Origin: Carettochelys insculpta
Lineage: Eukaryota; Chordata; Testudines; Carettochelyidae
Assembly: GCF_033958435.1 (NCBI RefSeq)
Contig: NC_134158.1
Location: 4,111,837-4,175,836 of the forward strand
Reading direction: 5' to 3'
Length of the DNA stretch: 64,000 nt
Below are positions 14,641 through 25,177 of this stretch, piece by piece. Below the pieces are notes generated by a model, which had not been told where the DNA came from, ran no database searches, and saw only the letters and a program-made list of their open reading frames with translations. The number at the start of each line of letters is the position of its first letter. Positions within the stretch are counted from its first letter, which is position 1. The position numbers and the translations under genes were made by a program.

Positions 14641-14811
14641 TCCCCTTAGTGCACTAGATACCAGAATTTAGCAAGTGGGAATTTAAGACTCACCCTTCGG
14701 TGCCTCCCACTGCCAAAGATCCCCGGTGAACTCACCCGTTGGCGCCAAGTGGAAGTTTGGAGACGAGAGGCTCCGAGACGGTCGCCTGGAGTCCCAGCTG
14801 GGTTGCCAAAC

Positions 14812-15366
14812 TGTTAAGGAAAAGAGGTAACTCTCCCCCTCACCCACGCAGGTGTCGGGTCCAACTCTAGGATCCCACAGAGTTCCGAGTTCAGAATCCA
14901 ATCCACACGTAACCTTTACTGAGGTACAGAATCACAGCTCGAGCTGGGTGCCTCCGGAGAGGGACCCGCCTCCCAAAATTCACTGGCAATTATACCCTTT
15001 ACAGTTCATAACACCGCCCCTTCCCCTGTCCAAAGTCCAATCCCCTAATGTGAGTAGGGGTCTTCACTACTCCTGATTGGATGGTTCCGTTGCTAAGCGG
15101 ACAGTCTGTTGCTGGGTGTTTGATCTTCTTTAGGAGGCGGTTATCTCGGCTCCCTATGTTCTTTTATCTCTACTTCGCAAACTCCCAATTAGTACAATAC
15201 CAGCGAGTTTTCACTGGTTCTGCAGCTGCTGTTTTCAGCATTCTTCTCAGGCCAGCTTGACCTTGGGCCTAAGGCTTCAGCTACTTTAGCTACTAGTGCT
15301 AAGCTAGAAGAACAAACTCTTTAAAACGTGCCTATAAAATGACCTGTAAATGATTTTCCCATAACA
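14812..15366 (-). repeat. 5' LTR of the provirus
   Basis: It pairs with 9643-10202. In the minus sense the LTR end is followed within 3 nt by TGGCAACCCAGCTGGGAC (about 14791-14808), a primer-binding-like site beginning TGG; the tRNA was not identified. No second insertion interrupts it. Confidence 0.87.
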
Positions 15367-16150
15367 GGAGGGTCAGGCTGGCTTGATCATCCACACCACC
15401 ACTCGCTCCCCTGTCGCTGAGCCCCCCCTGCCTGCAGCACCCCCTCGCCCAGCCTGCTCCCAACACCCCCTGCCCACAGACCCCTAACTCCCCCTCTCCC
15501 CCGGTAAGTTAAGGAGTTACTGCTGCTGCAGCCTGGAAGAGCCACCACCTCCTCCACGAGAGCCACCAGTACCTCCAGCTGCACGTGGCTCCTGCCGCGT
15601 GTCAGGGCAGCTGTGGCTGTCTGCTGCAAAGCAGCTCCGGCTGCGTGGCAGGGCACCCAGTCACGCTCCGCAGCTTCCCCCTGCACCCTCTGGTCTACTC
15701 CTAACATTTCCTTTGCCCGCAGCTCACCCCCGCACCTTCCAGCCCAGCCTGCTCCCAACACCCACCCCACCTGGCTCCCCAAAAACCCCCAGCCTGCCAC
15801 ACCCCGCCCCAGGTACTGCTGGAACCTCCTTCACTGGAGCCCCCAACTAGCAAGTGGAATTTTAATGAAAAGAGCAGAAATGCCCCATGGTGAACATAAA
15901 AGCTCAGCAGCTGAAAGGTGATTTTCAGAACAAGCCAGGACCACCCAGCACCTTTAATCCCTCTCCTGGTTTTGCTCAGGGGCAGCCCCACAGACAGGGG
16001 TGGCAAAGGAGGCAGGTGGCCCAGGGCCCGGCATTTTGGTGGTGGCAGCGGTAGCAGTGGCTGGAGTTCTGGGCCCCTTTTCAGAGATGTGCACTACGGA
16101 GAACACACACATTGGCGAACAAAAGGAAGCAGCAAGGCAGAGCCCAGCGT
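15367..16150. other. Spacer, no gene seen
   Basis: C-rich DNA at 15380-15850 shows long chance frames on both strands with no domain. Its left end should match the B/C flank after the provirus but does not. Confidence 0.5.
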
Positions 16151-16372
16151 GGGGAGAGCTCAGTGGTTTGAGCATTGGCCTGCTACAACCAGAGTTGTGA
16201 ACCCAGTTCTTGAGGGGCCATTTGGGGATCTGGGACAAATAATTAAAAAAAAAAAAAAAAAAGCCCGTCAGGGATTGTTTGGCCCTGAGGGCAGGGACTG
16301 GACTCAGTGACATCCTGAGGTCCCTTCTGGCTCTGCGAGATGTGCAGCTCCATAGATTGTATTCTAGGACCT
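16151..16372 (+). mobile_element. tRNA-derived SINE with CR1-like tail
   Basis: An A-box-like region (agctcagtggtttgagc, 16158-16174) and a B-box-like gttgtgaacccagttc (about 16194-16209) form a tRNA-like head. A body with an internal A run (16244-16262) leads to a tail (ggactcagtgacatcctgag, gtcccttctggctctg) resembling CR1 3' ends. This is the architecture of cryptodire turtle pol III SINEs. Confidence 0.8.
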
Positions 16373-17599
16373 TAAAAACTAACATCTCTTTCTGCAGAAG
16401 TGTTCATGGATGAAAACCAGTGTGTCAGCTGCATGGAGTAGAAAGAGAAACTCAAGTGGGAGGTCGTTGGACTGCGACATTCGGAGGACTTTAAAAAACC
16501 AATAGTGAAATCCTCTCTCACCCAATCTAGGCGTCTGCTGCCACAGGATGGCGTGAGAGCCACAGGTGTAACTGGCTTCAAAGAAGGGCTCAGTAGCTCA
16601 TTGAGGATAGGAGCAGCGATGGCTATGAGCCAAGCTGGCCAGGACACAACCTCTTGCTCTGGCTGTCCCTAAACCCCCACCAGCCAGAAGCTTGGACTGC
16701 AGGGAACGGGTAGGGGGAAGCTGCCCTGTTCTCTTCATTCCCTGTGACCCCAGCTGGCTGTTTGTACGAGAGCTGAGGTCAGTTTCTGGCTCAGCACCAG
16801 GCTTCCAGTGTGACCGTGGCACCGCTCTCACTTCACTGTGTGCTGCTCTTCAGCTTCTTTCAATATGAAGCGGCTGAACAAGGGCGAGTGCAGAATCCCG
16901 CACTTCCCTGGGGTTCGTCCAGCCCAGCACCACTGGCTGGGGACCGCCTGGCTAAGGGAGAGGGCTGCAGAAAAGGCCCTGGGGATCACAGCGGCTGAGA
17001 GCTGCATGTGCAGCAAGAAGGCTCAGGGCGTGTGGGATGACGCTGGGCGGGGCACTGCCAGCAGAGCCAGGGAAGGGATTATTTCTTCATTCCGCACCAG
17101 CCAGGGCACAGCTGGAGCTCTGCATCCGGTCACCCTAGTGCTCAAATTCACAGCGCGAGAATATCTGCATCTGATTGTCAGACACACCCAGCAAGTGGCA
17201 CTAACCCTCACCCCTCGTTTAACAAGTGCTTCACTTACCAGTGCTCACTAACACGAGGGGGACACACTTACCACTGTTCACTGTGCGAGTGGACTTCCCC
17301 ACCCATACGAGCCAGCCCCCAGGTCAGCTGGAGCTGAGCCGGCTGCAAGGTCCCTGACTGGGGCTGGGGAGCCCCACAACCCAGGACTGGAGCTGATTGC
17401 TTGGGAGAAAACTCACTGAGAGGGAATGTCTGTCTGTCTGTCTGACTCTGTGCTTGTCCATTGGTCGAGAACTCCTAAATGGTAAGAACCAGGACCACCC
17501 ACTCCGGTCTGCAGCTTTCTCTTCTTGTAACTTAGAGCCAGGCTGGGGTGTGGGTGTGCCAGGGATTGGATGGGCTGCACCGGGATGGCTTCTCAGGGG
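16373..17599. other. Spacer, no gene seen
   Basis: Only short frames without recognisable domains are present. The right end approaches the inverted 3' flank of locus C. Confidence 0.45.
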
Positions 17600-18054
17600 A
17601 CCACACAGGAGACGACCACCACATGAGAAAGGGGTTGGCTGGGGATGCCCCCTCTCCCACCCAGGACTATCCCAGCCATGAGCATCCCACCCCCAGGTGC
17701 CCTTGAGGACAGCTGCAGCTCCCGCCCCCCTAAGTTCATACAGGGACACAGCTGGCTGTTCCCCTCCATCAGGGAGCGAGGAGAAAGTGCACATTTGCTG
17801 CATTCCTCTCTGGCTGGGCAGTGCAGAGGACCGATGACCCTGGCCCTGCCCCAGGCGAGGGACATACGCCGCTCCCCTGGGTGTACCTGCTGCAGCTGCA
17901 GCAGCCAAGCAGAGGTGCTTCTCACCTGGGCCCAAAGCTGCTGCGGTGAAAGGGGGCTAAGACAATGGTCTCTCCCCAGAGTCCCCATGCACTGACCCCT
18001 CCTCTCCAGACACACCCTGGAGCAACAACTCAAATGAAGCATTTTCAGTTTATT
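17600..18054 (-). repeat. Duplicated 3' flank, copy C, with poly(A) signal
   Basis: Inverted copy of the flank at 9370-9642 and 36180-36600. A minus-strand AATAAA lies at 18049-18054, and another candidate precedes it near 18166-18171. Confidence 0.72.
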
Positions 18055-18231
18055 TAATTAAAAAAAAAGACACCAAAAATTAATCAAGTTCAGGTCCTGA
18101 ACAAACTCCAGTGTGTCAAGGTCTTTTATAAAGGAGCAGGGGTTAACGTAGGGAACAAGTCGACTTTATTTTAGTTACTTGACTGGCTCCGTAACACCAC
18201 ACCCTTGAGGAATGAGAAGCCGTGTGGTAGT

Positions 18232-18511
18232 TCATGGGGTTCTCACTGACTTTTTGCCCGGTGGCCCAGCTTCAAAAATAGCAACAAAGAGAGAGTTACC
18301 GGATTTCTCTCCTGTGTGAATTCTCTGACGATCAATAATGTCCGAGCAGCCACTAGAGGTTACCCATGTCAGTGCAGTCAGTGGGTTATTCTCTTGTGTG
18401 AACTCTCTGATGAATGACAATGTGTGAATGTTCCCGCACAGACAAAACAGCTCAAAGGTTCCTCTGATCTGTAAGATTTTAGTGCTCACAAAAGCTTTTC
18501 CCACAGTCAGA
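18232..18511 (-). pseudogene. Relic fingers beyond gene C stop
   Basis: Finger-like DNA continues after the stop (SDCGKSF, then a DIIDRQRIHTGEKSGNSL piece). Frame and linkers are lost, as at the matching places in A and B. Confidence 0.65.
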
Positions 18512-19677
18512 TCAGCTGAAAGGTTTCTCTCCAGTGTGGGTTCTCTGATGACGAATAAGACTGGAGCGCTGAGAAAAGCTTTTCCCACAGGTGGAGCAGG
18601 TGGAGCAGGTGAAGGGTTTCTCTCCTGTGTGGGTTCTCTGATGTACAACAAGGAGGGAACTCCGACTGAAGCTTTTCTGGCAGTAAGAGCAGTCAAAGGG
18701 TCTCTCTCCTGTGTGGCTTCTCCTTTGCAAATCAAGGCTTGACCTCTGTATGAACCTTTTCCCACACTCAGAGCAGTGGAAGGGTCTCTCTCCTGTGTGG
18801 ATTCTCTGATGAGCAATAAGACTTGAGCTCTGACGAAAACTTTTCCCACAATGAGAGCAGTTAAAGGGTTTCTCTCCTGTGTGGATTCTCTGATGAGCAA
18901 CAAGTTTTGGCCTCCGACAGAAGCTTTTCCCACACTCAGAGCAGTTGAAGGGTTTCTCTCCTGTGTGGATTCTCCTATGTGTAACAAGGTTTGACCTATG
19001 TGTGAACCTTTTCCCACAGTCAGAGCAGTTATAAGGTCTCTCTCCTGTGTGCACTCTGCAGTGACTTTTAAGATTTGAGGAGCACGAGAAGCTTTTCCCA
19101 CAGTCAGAGCAGTGGAAGGGTTTCTCTCCAGTGTGGAATCTCCTATGTATAAGACGGTTTGACCTGTCTCTGAACCTTTTCCCACAGTCAGAGCAGTTAT
19201 AAGGTCTCTCTCCTGTGTGGGTGCTGCAATGACTTTTAAGACTTGAGGAGCATGAGAAGCATTTCCCACAGTCAGAGCAGTGGAAGGGTTTCTCTCCAGT
19301 GTGGGTTCTCTGGTGATAAATAAGACCTGAGCGCAGCTGGAAGCTTCTCCCAGAGTCAGGGCAGATATTGGGCTTCTCTCCTGTGCGGATGGTACAATGA
19401 CTGTTAAGACTGAAGCTTTTCCCACAGGTTTTCTGTTGTTCGCTCTCTTTAGTGTTTCTCACACCTCTGCTTCCACGGCTGGAGTTATCCTGCCCCTCCC
19501 CTGCATGGTTTCCCTGCTGCCTTTCTGGGCTACACTGACTCTCACAGGTCTCTCTGTGCTCAGGACTCTGAGAAACACGACCTTCAGAGCTTCCCAGGAA
19601 CATCCCACAGGAGGCCACTTGCTCTGGTTCTTCCAGCTGAAGATTCTCCTCATCATTCGTGAGCAGCATCACCTCAC
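18512..19677 (-). CDS. C2H2 zinc-finger exon of gene C, intact frame
   Basis: The exon starts at 19677 after acceptor tgtgtcccagcag and stays open to a TGA at 18514-18512. It codes about 388 residues: a linker ([20 protein letters not shown] onward), a degenerate finger, then about ten C2H2 fingers with TGEKPF-type linkers. The first full finger has CPDS (second Cys lost), one finger has Gln for its first His, and the last has a 9-bp duplication giving CSTCSTCGKSF. The stop falls on what would be the first Cys codon of the next finger (tgc to tga). Predicted role is a nuclear DNA-binding repressor if joined to KRAB exons. Only the KRAB-B exon is found here. Confidence 0.9.
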
Positions 19678-19980
19678 CTGCTGGGACACAGAGAGAACCA
19701 GACAGTGTCACTCTCTGTGCTGAGCTGAAAGGAAAACTCTGAAAGGGAACAGAAAAGGGGGAACGCAGCCAACAGCTGATAGAAAGATTGAAATAACATG
19801 AGCTGAGTTGCTCCTCCTTCCCCACAACCCTTCCCCACAGGAGGGACCCCAGCCCTGCCCCCACCCTCTGGCTAAGGCTGAAGACAGGCTGAAGGGTCAG
19901 TCCGTCTGGATGAAAAGGCCCAAGTGACATCTAGGAGGACATGGAAATCGGTTTCGGAGTCTCTTTAGCTCACTGCTCAC

Positions 19981-20094
19981 CTGTGTGGGGGTCGCTGATG
20001 ATCTCCCCTTTCCCAGCGCCCTGGAGATCTGGGACCCCCAGCGCCTCCCCTCGCTCCACCCAGGAGATCACATCAGCTTTGGGAACTGGAAATC
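19981..20094 (-). CDS. KRAB-B exon of gene C
   Basis: The minus strand has acceptor ttgctccccaggcag, a 114-nt exon and donor cacacag|gtgagc, with the same phase as A. It encodes GFPVPKADVISWVERGEAL and PDLQGAGKGEIIS. No KRAB-A exon lies upstream on the minus strand within the window. Similarity to A and B ends near 20275, just where the PLE begins in those copies. The gene is either 5'-truncated or its first exon has moved. Confidence 0.85.
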
Positions 20095-20269
20095 CTGCCT
20101 GGGGAGCAATTAACCAAGTGCTGATCTTGTTCAGGAAGGTCCAGGCCATTACTTCTTCCAGCCCCAGGATCTGAGCCGCCCACCCAGAGAGGCTCCTTCC
20201 CCACCTGGCACAGGCCGGGCTCTGGATGGTACAAGATCCCATGTCACACTCACCTGGGGTACAGGTGCC

Positions 20270-20430
20270 TCATGTTTACAAGAGACCAAATCTCATGGCT
20301 GACTTGCTATCCATTCGACTTTGCCTGAAAAGGTATCACACGTGCACACCTTTGCATTCTTATGCAAATGACCTCTGGGAGACACATTCCTCCCAGCCTT
20401 TCGCAGCATTGCGTTCTCCTGCCGCCACAT
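20270..20430. repeat. Segment shared with 28025-28185
   Basis: Both copies run in plus orientation from a tttacaag motif through tttgcattc to cctcccagcc and a cgcagcgttgcg-like end. At 28 kb it lies upstream of locus B; here it lies head-on to gene C. Function unknown. Confidence 0.6.
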
Positions 20431-20439
20431 TCCCTCCAA

Positions 20440-20500
20440 ATTTATTCCGTCAGCTTTGGTGGGACAGACCCACTTCTTCACACCATCAGACCACTGGACC
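20440..20500 (-). mobile_element. PLE tail fragment
   Basis: The minus strand has gaagaagtgggtctgtccc, then ccaaagct and aataaatt, matching the PLE 3' tails seen elsewhere in the window. Confidence 0.65.
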
Positions 20501-21003
20501 GCAGAACCGGTGTCAACCACACACCTCGGCAGCAACCCCCTGCTCTCATCCACTGCCATCGTCCCTCCCTTAGCAATCACACTGCTGGGGATTGCCCTGA
20601 GGCACAACCCTGTGATTTCAGCTCTGCAAGGCCCAAGCTGCTGCTCTGTGATTTCAGAGAGAGGCTGAAAGCAGCTACTTAACTCCACGGCAATTGGAGA
20701 GACTTGAACTGGTTTTCTCCTCCTCCTGGAGGTAACACGCTTCCAGTTCTCCTCCTTGTTTTGGGCAGCCTGCTGTACCTGCAGTATTATCTGTTGCCTT
20801 CTGTCCAGAAAGTCTTCACCTTCTCTGATGGACCTGAGGGTTGGGATTTGTGCCTCAAGTCCTTTAACCTTCTCTTCTAAAATGGCTCCCAGCTTACACT
20901 TGGGCCAGAGAAAATCCTTTCTATCATTCGGGAGGAAAACAAACACGGCACATGCCACGCAGGTCACAACACCAGAGCTCTCCCCAGCCACGTCACTCTC
21001 CAT
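20500..21003 (-). pseudogene. CR1-type ORF1 relic
   Basis: An open frame starts MESDVAGESSGVVTCVACAV. A cysteine motif (CVAC, then WPKC about 17 residues on, with one Cys replaced by Trp) is followed by a predicted coiled coil (ILEEKVKGLEAQI...) and a basic stretch (TSRRRRK). Zinc motif plus coiled coil fits the ORF1 of CR1-like LINEs, whose esterase domain would follow but is missing; the frame instead runs into the PLE tail. A host gene is less likely. Family assignment is from recall. Confidence 0.45.
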
Positions 21004-21271
21004 TTCTCCCTTGACAGAGATCCCTTATTTGTTTCTAGTGCCGCCTTGGAGGGCACAAGAGAAACCCCCTACAAGAAAGGTGAGAACAGGTATGTGGCTC
21101 CTCCCAAAGGCGAGCTGCCTGTGAGCTGCTCCTGTTCGCTGCTCCTCACAGGAGTCGCTGGGGCTGCCTTCTTTCGGGGCTGCTAGCTGGCTAGGCCCGG
21201 CTGAGTTGTGAATGAAAAGCCCCGGGCAGCGCGGAACAGCCCACGTCCTGTGTCCCTCTCCCCGTGGCCAG

Positions 21272-21507
21272 CCCGGCCCCTCCGCGCACCCCAGCGGCAG
21301 ACGGCCGCGGAGAGGCAGCTGCTGGCGTGGGAGTTCCTGGCTGAACAAGAGCGCCTCCTGCTGGCACGGCTGGGAGAGCTGGCCCCGGAGATCGGGCCGA
21401 GGGGGGAGGAAAATGCCACCCAGCTGGGGGAGAAGATTTCCAGGCCTGGCACCCTCAACACACAGCTGGAGGGGACGTGTCAGCAGCCGGCGCTGGAGCT
21501 GCTGCAG
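21272..21507 (+). pseudogene. Orphan TRIM/butyrophilin-type coiled-coil exon
   Basis: The frame reads RQLLAWEFLAEQERLLLARL, then EENATQLGEKISR and LEGTCQQPALELLQ, ending at donor ctgctgcag|gtgaga. This matches the 231-nt coiled-coil exon of TRIM proteins (FLEEQERLLLAxL...CQxPAxEFLQ pattern). An acceptor-like ccccgtggccag lies at its 5' side, but the first third does not resemble the family. No RING, B-box or B30.2 exon was found on this strand nearby, so it is probably a relic. Confidence 0.6.
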
Positions 21508-21604
21508 GTGAGAGGGCGCTGGACGTGCCCAGGGCCCTATTAAGGAGGGGACTGAGGTGCCTGAAGCTCCAGGCCCATAACAATTCAGACAGAAGTTTTT
21601 CAGA

Positions 21605-21690
21605 GACCTTTTGAAGCATATGCTCCAAAATCTGTGTTAGTCTCTAAGGGGCCACCAAGTCCTGGTGCCTTTGGCCTGGTGCACCTATGA
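21605..21690 (+). mobile_element. PLE tail fragment
   Basis: Contains gcatatgctccaaaatctgt and tagtctctaaggggccacca, as in other PLE 3' tails here. It truncates the unrecognised relic on the minus strand. Confidence 0.6.
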
Positions 21691-22500
21691 CACAGGCCTC
21701 ACAATCTTCAAAAAGCTTTTCCCTGAGGCAGTGCTTTAGGACAGCATAAACAGCATCGCGTACAATCGAACGCAGACCTTTTTTACACTGACGATGGGGG
21801 ACTGGCTCAGCCGCTTCCATACCAAGCCTCTTCCTAAATTCCTCATAGCCGTCGTCCTTGGCATTATCTTCAGTGGTTTGTATCGGTGCTGAGCAAAATC
21901 AAGGTGGGCCCGTTTCATCTTCGTTCTCTGACACAACGTCGTCCTGGGGCTCTGGGTCCTCAAGGAAGGCCCTGTCGAGCTCTGGAGAGATTCCCAGAAA
22001 GAAAATAATGCAAGATCCTGGGGTCTTTTTAGGTTTTTACAAAATCCCATGACACCGCCCCCCCCACCTCGCTCATTCGTTTCTTACCTCGTTGGCTTCT
22101 TTTCCGTTCTCCTTGTCCGACTCCTGCAAGCTGCGGCCGCCTTCCTCCGGAGGGGAGGACAGAGAGAGGCCGTCTACCTTGTCGGGCCGCCTCGAGAGCA
22201 GTTGGGTTTCAGGGTCGGGTTCCGGTGTATCCGTCAACAAGGGTTGGGCCAAAGGGCTCCCCTCGGAGCTGTCGCGGATGCGGCGCTTTCTCCACGTGCG
22301 GCGGAGACCCGTCGGCACATGAACAACGTCCGAACTCCTGGCAGGGGTGGTGAAAGTGTCCCTCTTCCCGCTCAGCGTTTGCACAGTTCTGAACCACGCG
22401 CTCTTGAAGCCAGATGGCCTCTTTGTGGGGGTAGCGCTGCGCTGAGATTGGTAGAGGGTGGCAGGGCGAGTCCTTCGAGGGGTCGCATGACACCCTTTCC
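21690..22500 (-). pseudogene. Unrecognised two-exon coding relic
   Basis: On the minus strand an open frame (about 22500 to 22090) encodes a basic region (GLRRTWRKRRIRD) and an acidic/serine region (LQESDKENGKEANE), ending at a good donor, gag|gtaaga. A pyrimidine-rich acceptor (ctctccag near 21980) opens a second frame with an acidic run (DPEPQDDVVSENEDE), one TGA, then a helical segment and DCEACVIGAPGQRHQDL, a C-x2-C...H motif, before a PLE tail cuts it off near 21690. I do not recognise the family. The in-frame stop and truncation indicate a dead copy, of viral, transposon or host origin. Confidence 0.4.
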
Positions 22501-22609
22501 TTCCAGGCACATGTCTCACTTGACCCGCATGTACTACTACCCCCGCTCCGCAAGGGCACGTTTTCCGGTGACAAGGGGCGGGCCTAAAAAGATTGGGGTG
22601 GAACTTCTG

Positions 22610-22872
22610 GTTGTAGAAGGGAGGGTCGAAAGGGTTAAGGGGGCGGGACTTCTGGCGACCGAGGTGGGCGGAGCTAAAAGGGCTGGGGCGTGGCTGAAGG
22701 GAAAAGCGGCTGTGGCTAAAGTTTGATTCTGGTAGGCCACCGCCCCCGGAAGTGACACGACAGGGCAGGACTTCCAATGACAGGTGGGCAGAGCTGAGAG
22801 GGCTGGGACGGCACATCTGGGGGAAGGGGCGTGGCTCAAGGGAAAGAGGGCGTGGCTAAAGTTTGATTGATG
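22610..22872. promoter_or_regulatory. GC/CACCC-box-rich imperfect tandem repeat
   Basis: Two units of about 115 bp share ggcgtggctgaaggg-like and gtggctaaagtttgatt sequence, with several gggcggg and gggcgtggc boxes. It lies upstream of the relic at 21690-22500 and could have been its promoter. Confidence 0.45.
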
Positions 22873-23099
22873 GCAGACCCCTGATACTACTCAGGGCTTT
22901 GCAGCAGGGCACCTGGCTCACACCAGACCGGGGGGTGCCGGGGGGTGGATGCATTGTGGGCGGGGGTCTGGATCGGGCAAGGCTGGAAGGCGGTGGGGGG
23001 GCTGCGGGTCAGATCACGCTGTGGGGGGGGAAATGTCTGGGTCACACCAGGTGCTGGGAGGGGCTGGTCAGCCCGGGCGGCTGCTTCCGTGGCTTCAGC

Positions 23100-23700
23100 T
23101 CCCTGCCGGCAGTGACCACCTGCGGCCGCCAGGGGGCGCGCTAAAGCCGCCCGCGCCCGCGGGCTCCCCCGAGCCGCGGTTCGAGCCCGGCGCCCTCCGC
23201 CGCCGCCGCCGCGCTGAGGCCGCCCCGGCAGGTCCCGTGCCCCCTGGGGGAGCGGGACGCGAAGGGGACGTGCCCCGCCCCGCCCCGCCCGGCTGCTGCT
23301 CCGGGAGTAACGGGGCTCCCCGGCCAGCCCCTCCCGGGGCGCTGAGCTCACGGGGCGTTGGCCGCTGTGCGGGGAGCTCGGCGCTGGGCTGTGCCGGGGC
23401 CGGGCCTCCTGGCGGGGGCGAGGAGCTGGGGCTGCTCCCGGGGGTGGGGGACACGTGGCGCCGCTTAGCCCCGCTGGGGGTGAACGCTGCTCTCGGAGGT
23501 CACCTGGGGCGACGTCCCCTGCAAGCAGGGCGCTGCGGGACCCAACTGGCCCGAGCCTGCCGCGGCCAGGGGAAAGGCGCCCCAGCCTGGCAGGGACCTG
23601 CTGCAGCCGGGGAACCCCCCGGCCCAGGGGAGCCCCCGCCAGCCCCAGACCTACTGAGGGCAGGGGAGGGAGGTCGATCTCCCAGCCCAGCCCCACGTGG
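23100..23700. promoter_or_regulatory. CpG-island-like GC-rich block
   Basis: Very GC- and CpG-rich with GC boxes (ccccgccccgcccgg near 23274). No CCAAT or TATA box and no convincing exon were seen. Long frames here are by-products of base composition. Confidence 0.5.
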
Positions 23701-24058
23701 TGCCTCCCCCTGCCTCCGCCTGGGGGCTGTGTTGGGGGGAGAGCTGGTGGGGGTCCTCTCTGCTGTAGCCCGGGGCCAGCCGGCACCCCAAGCCCTTCAG
23801 ACCTGGCTCCACCCCAGAGCCCGCACGCCCAGGCAGCACCCTCACCCCCAACCCTCTGCACCAGCCCTGAGCCCCCCTCCCACACGCCAAACCCCTTGGC
23901 CTCACCCCCCCCCACGCTTTGTCAGACTACTGATATGGAGGGGACGTGTCACATTTCCCATGAGGGGTGCACGGAACAAATTCATTCCACAGGTGCCTGG
24001 GAAAAGGTAGCGGCAATGCTGAGTCTGAGCCCGGGTTTTACAGAGGAAGCACCAACTT
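23513..24058. repeat. Inverted duplicate of 40120-40655, left copy
   Basis: The reverse complement matches 40151-40655, including gtggaatgaatttgttccgtg and the downstream GC-rich sequence. In the right copy it directly follows an LTR-like end at 40150, so it may be internal sequence of the same element. Confidence 0.75.
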
Positions 24059-24204
24059 AGCTGGACCAACATCCCAGCCTTGTTTCCAAGGGGTGACCAA
24101 CAGCTGGGGGGAAGGGGGGCAAGCGGGAGCAGAGCGCATGAGAGAGGGGACTTGCATTTTGCTCAGGGTTAATCCACCCTTGGGACTGCCCTGCAGTGCA
24201 CTGT

Positions 24205-24290
24205 AAGAACAACAAGTCCTGGGGCACCTCAGAGACTAACATTTTGGAGCATAAGCTCTCGTGGGCAAAGTCCCGCTTCATCCCAGAGTG
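24205..24290 (-). mobile_element. PLE tail fragment
   Basis: The minus strand has gatgaagcgggactttgccc and gagagcttatgctccaaaat, a decayed hammerhead-containing PLE tail. Confidence 0.7.
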
Positions 24291-24949
24291 CGCCAGCCTT
24301 TCTAGGTGGCAATGCGCCCACTGCTCGCCTTTTCCCTCTCACTCTACAGGCTCGTCTTCTATTGGCCCAGCCTGCTACTGCTGACTGAGGACTGTTTCTC
24401 ACTGCCTCTCTCCTTCTTTAGAGTTGCCCACTGCTCACCTTGTAATGATCTGCAGCGCTAAGGGTCTGTCCTGATCGCTTCCTGGAACGTCTGGTGACAG
24501 TCTCGCACACGTACAGCATCCATTCTCACTCACACAACAAGGAGCTTTCATTAGCACAGCTACAATCAGCACTGAGACTGAACAGCAAGTTAATTTCAAA
24601 ACCATCACACTGAATGCAATGTCAGATACAGGTGAACATTACACAGAACTGAAAGAGTTTTAGACTACAGGGGTGCAGCTTGCTTGCTTTTAGGCCCTTT
24701 TAGGCCCCATGGAAAAACTGCCAACTGTCTTCAGTTGCGTCTCCTCTTAGTCTTAAACCTGCACAATCAAAAAGTTTCAATCTGTTCTTAATGGTTAACC
24801 AAACCAGGTCTGGCCAGGGGGGCTGGAACAATTTTTATCATGGGAGTGCTGATGAAGGGGAGTTGCAGCCCTCTGCTTTCACCAGCCCTGGAGGCCTGCT
24901 GACCTAGAGCAGACCTGCCTCTTACAAACACTTGGATTCTTTTCTCTGC
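24291..24949. other. Spacer, no gene seen
   Basis: AT-neutral DNA with no long frame, splice structure or repeat that I recognise. Confidence 0.5.
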
Positions 24950-25150
24950 AAAAAAAAGGGCAGTCTCTTAGCATTTTAAAGGCTAACAAAATAATTTATT
25001 AAGGGGTGAGCTTTTCTGGAATAGACCTACATCTTCAGACCATAACACTCAATATTTAAGGCACAGACAACCAAAAGTAGTCATCAAGGTTGACAAATCA
25101 GAAAAATTGGAATCAAAGTGGGCACATCAGAAGAGCGGTAGGAAGGGGAG
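24950..25150 (-). mobile_element. PLE 3' tail
   Basis: The minus strand carries tctgaagatgtaggtctatt, ccagaaaagctcac and ttaataaattattttgttag, homologous to the tail at 25503-25720. It is a separate copy. Confidence 0.75.
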
Positions 25151-25177
25151 AAATCAAGAGTCACATCAAACAAAGTG

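Larger units (their letters stand above)
9643..15366 (-). mobile_element. Endogenous retrovirus, gammaretrovirus-like, defective
   Basis: Two similar LTRs (9643-10202 and 14812-15366) with TG...CA ends flank remnants in retroviral order on the minus strand: primer-binding-like site, repeat-containing leader, gag matrix, integrase, env and polypurine tract. Protease, reverse transcriptase, RNase H and most of capsid are missing or unrecognisable. Integrase and env are broken by stops and frameshifts. The insertion lies in the duplicated 3' flank of locus A; B and C lack it there. No target-site duplication was seen, and the right flank does not continue the B/C sequence, so a rearrangement followed. 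It cannot encode a virus. Confidence 0.9.

Noticed and set aside
9643..15366. Intact or recently active provirus
   Set aside because: Large deletions in gag-pol, broken env and integrase frames, LTR divergence and no target duplication.
16151..16372. tRNA gene
   Set aside because: The head lacks a full cloverleaf and is joined to a SINE body and CR1-like tail.
20293..21003. 236-codon host gene on the minus strand
   Set aside because: The N-terminal zinc motif and coiled coil fit LINE ORF1, and its end is PLE tail and duplicated spacer.
22949..24010. 353-codon open frame, plus strand, in GC-rich DNA
   Set aside because: Proline/glycine/arginine-rich with no domain, and overlapping frames of similar length exist on the other strand. 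Base composition explains it.
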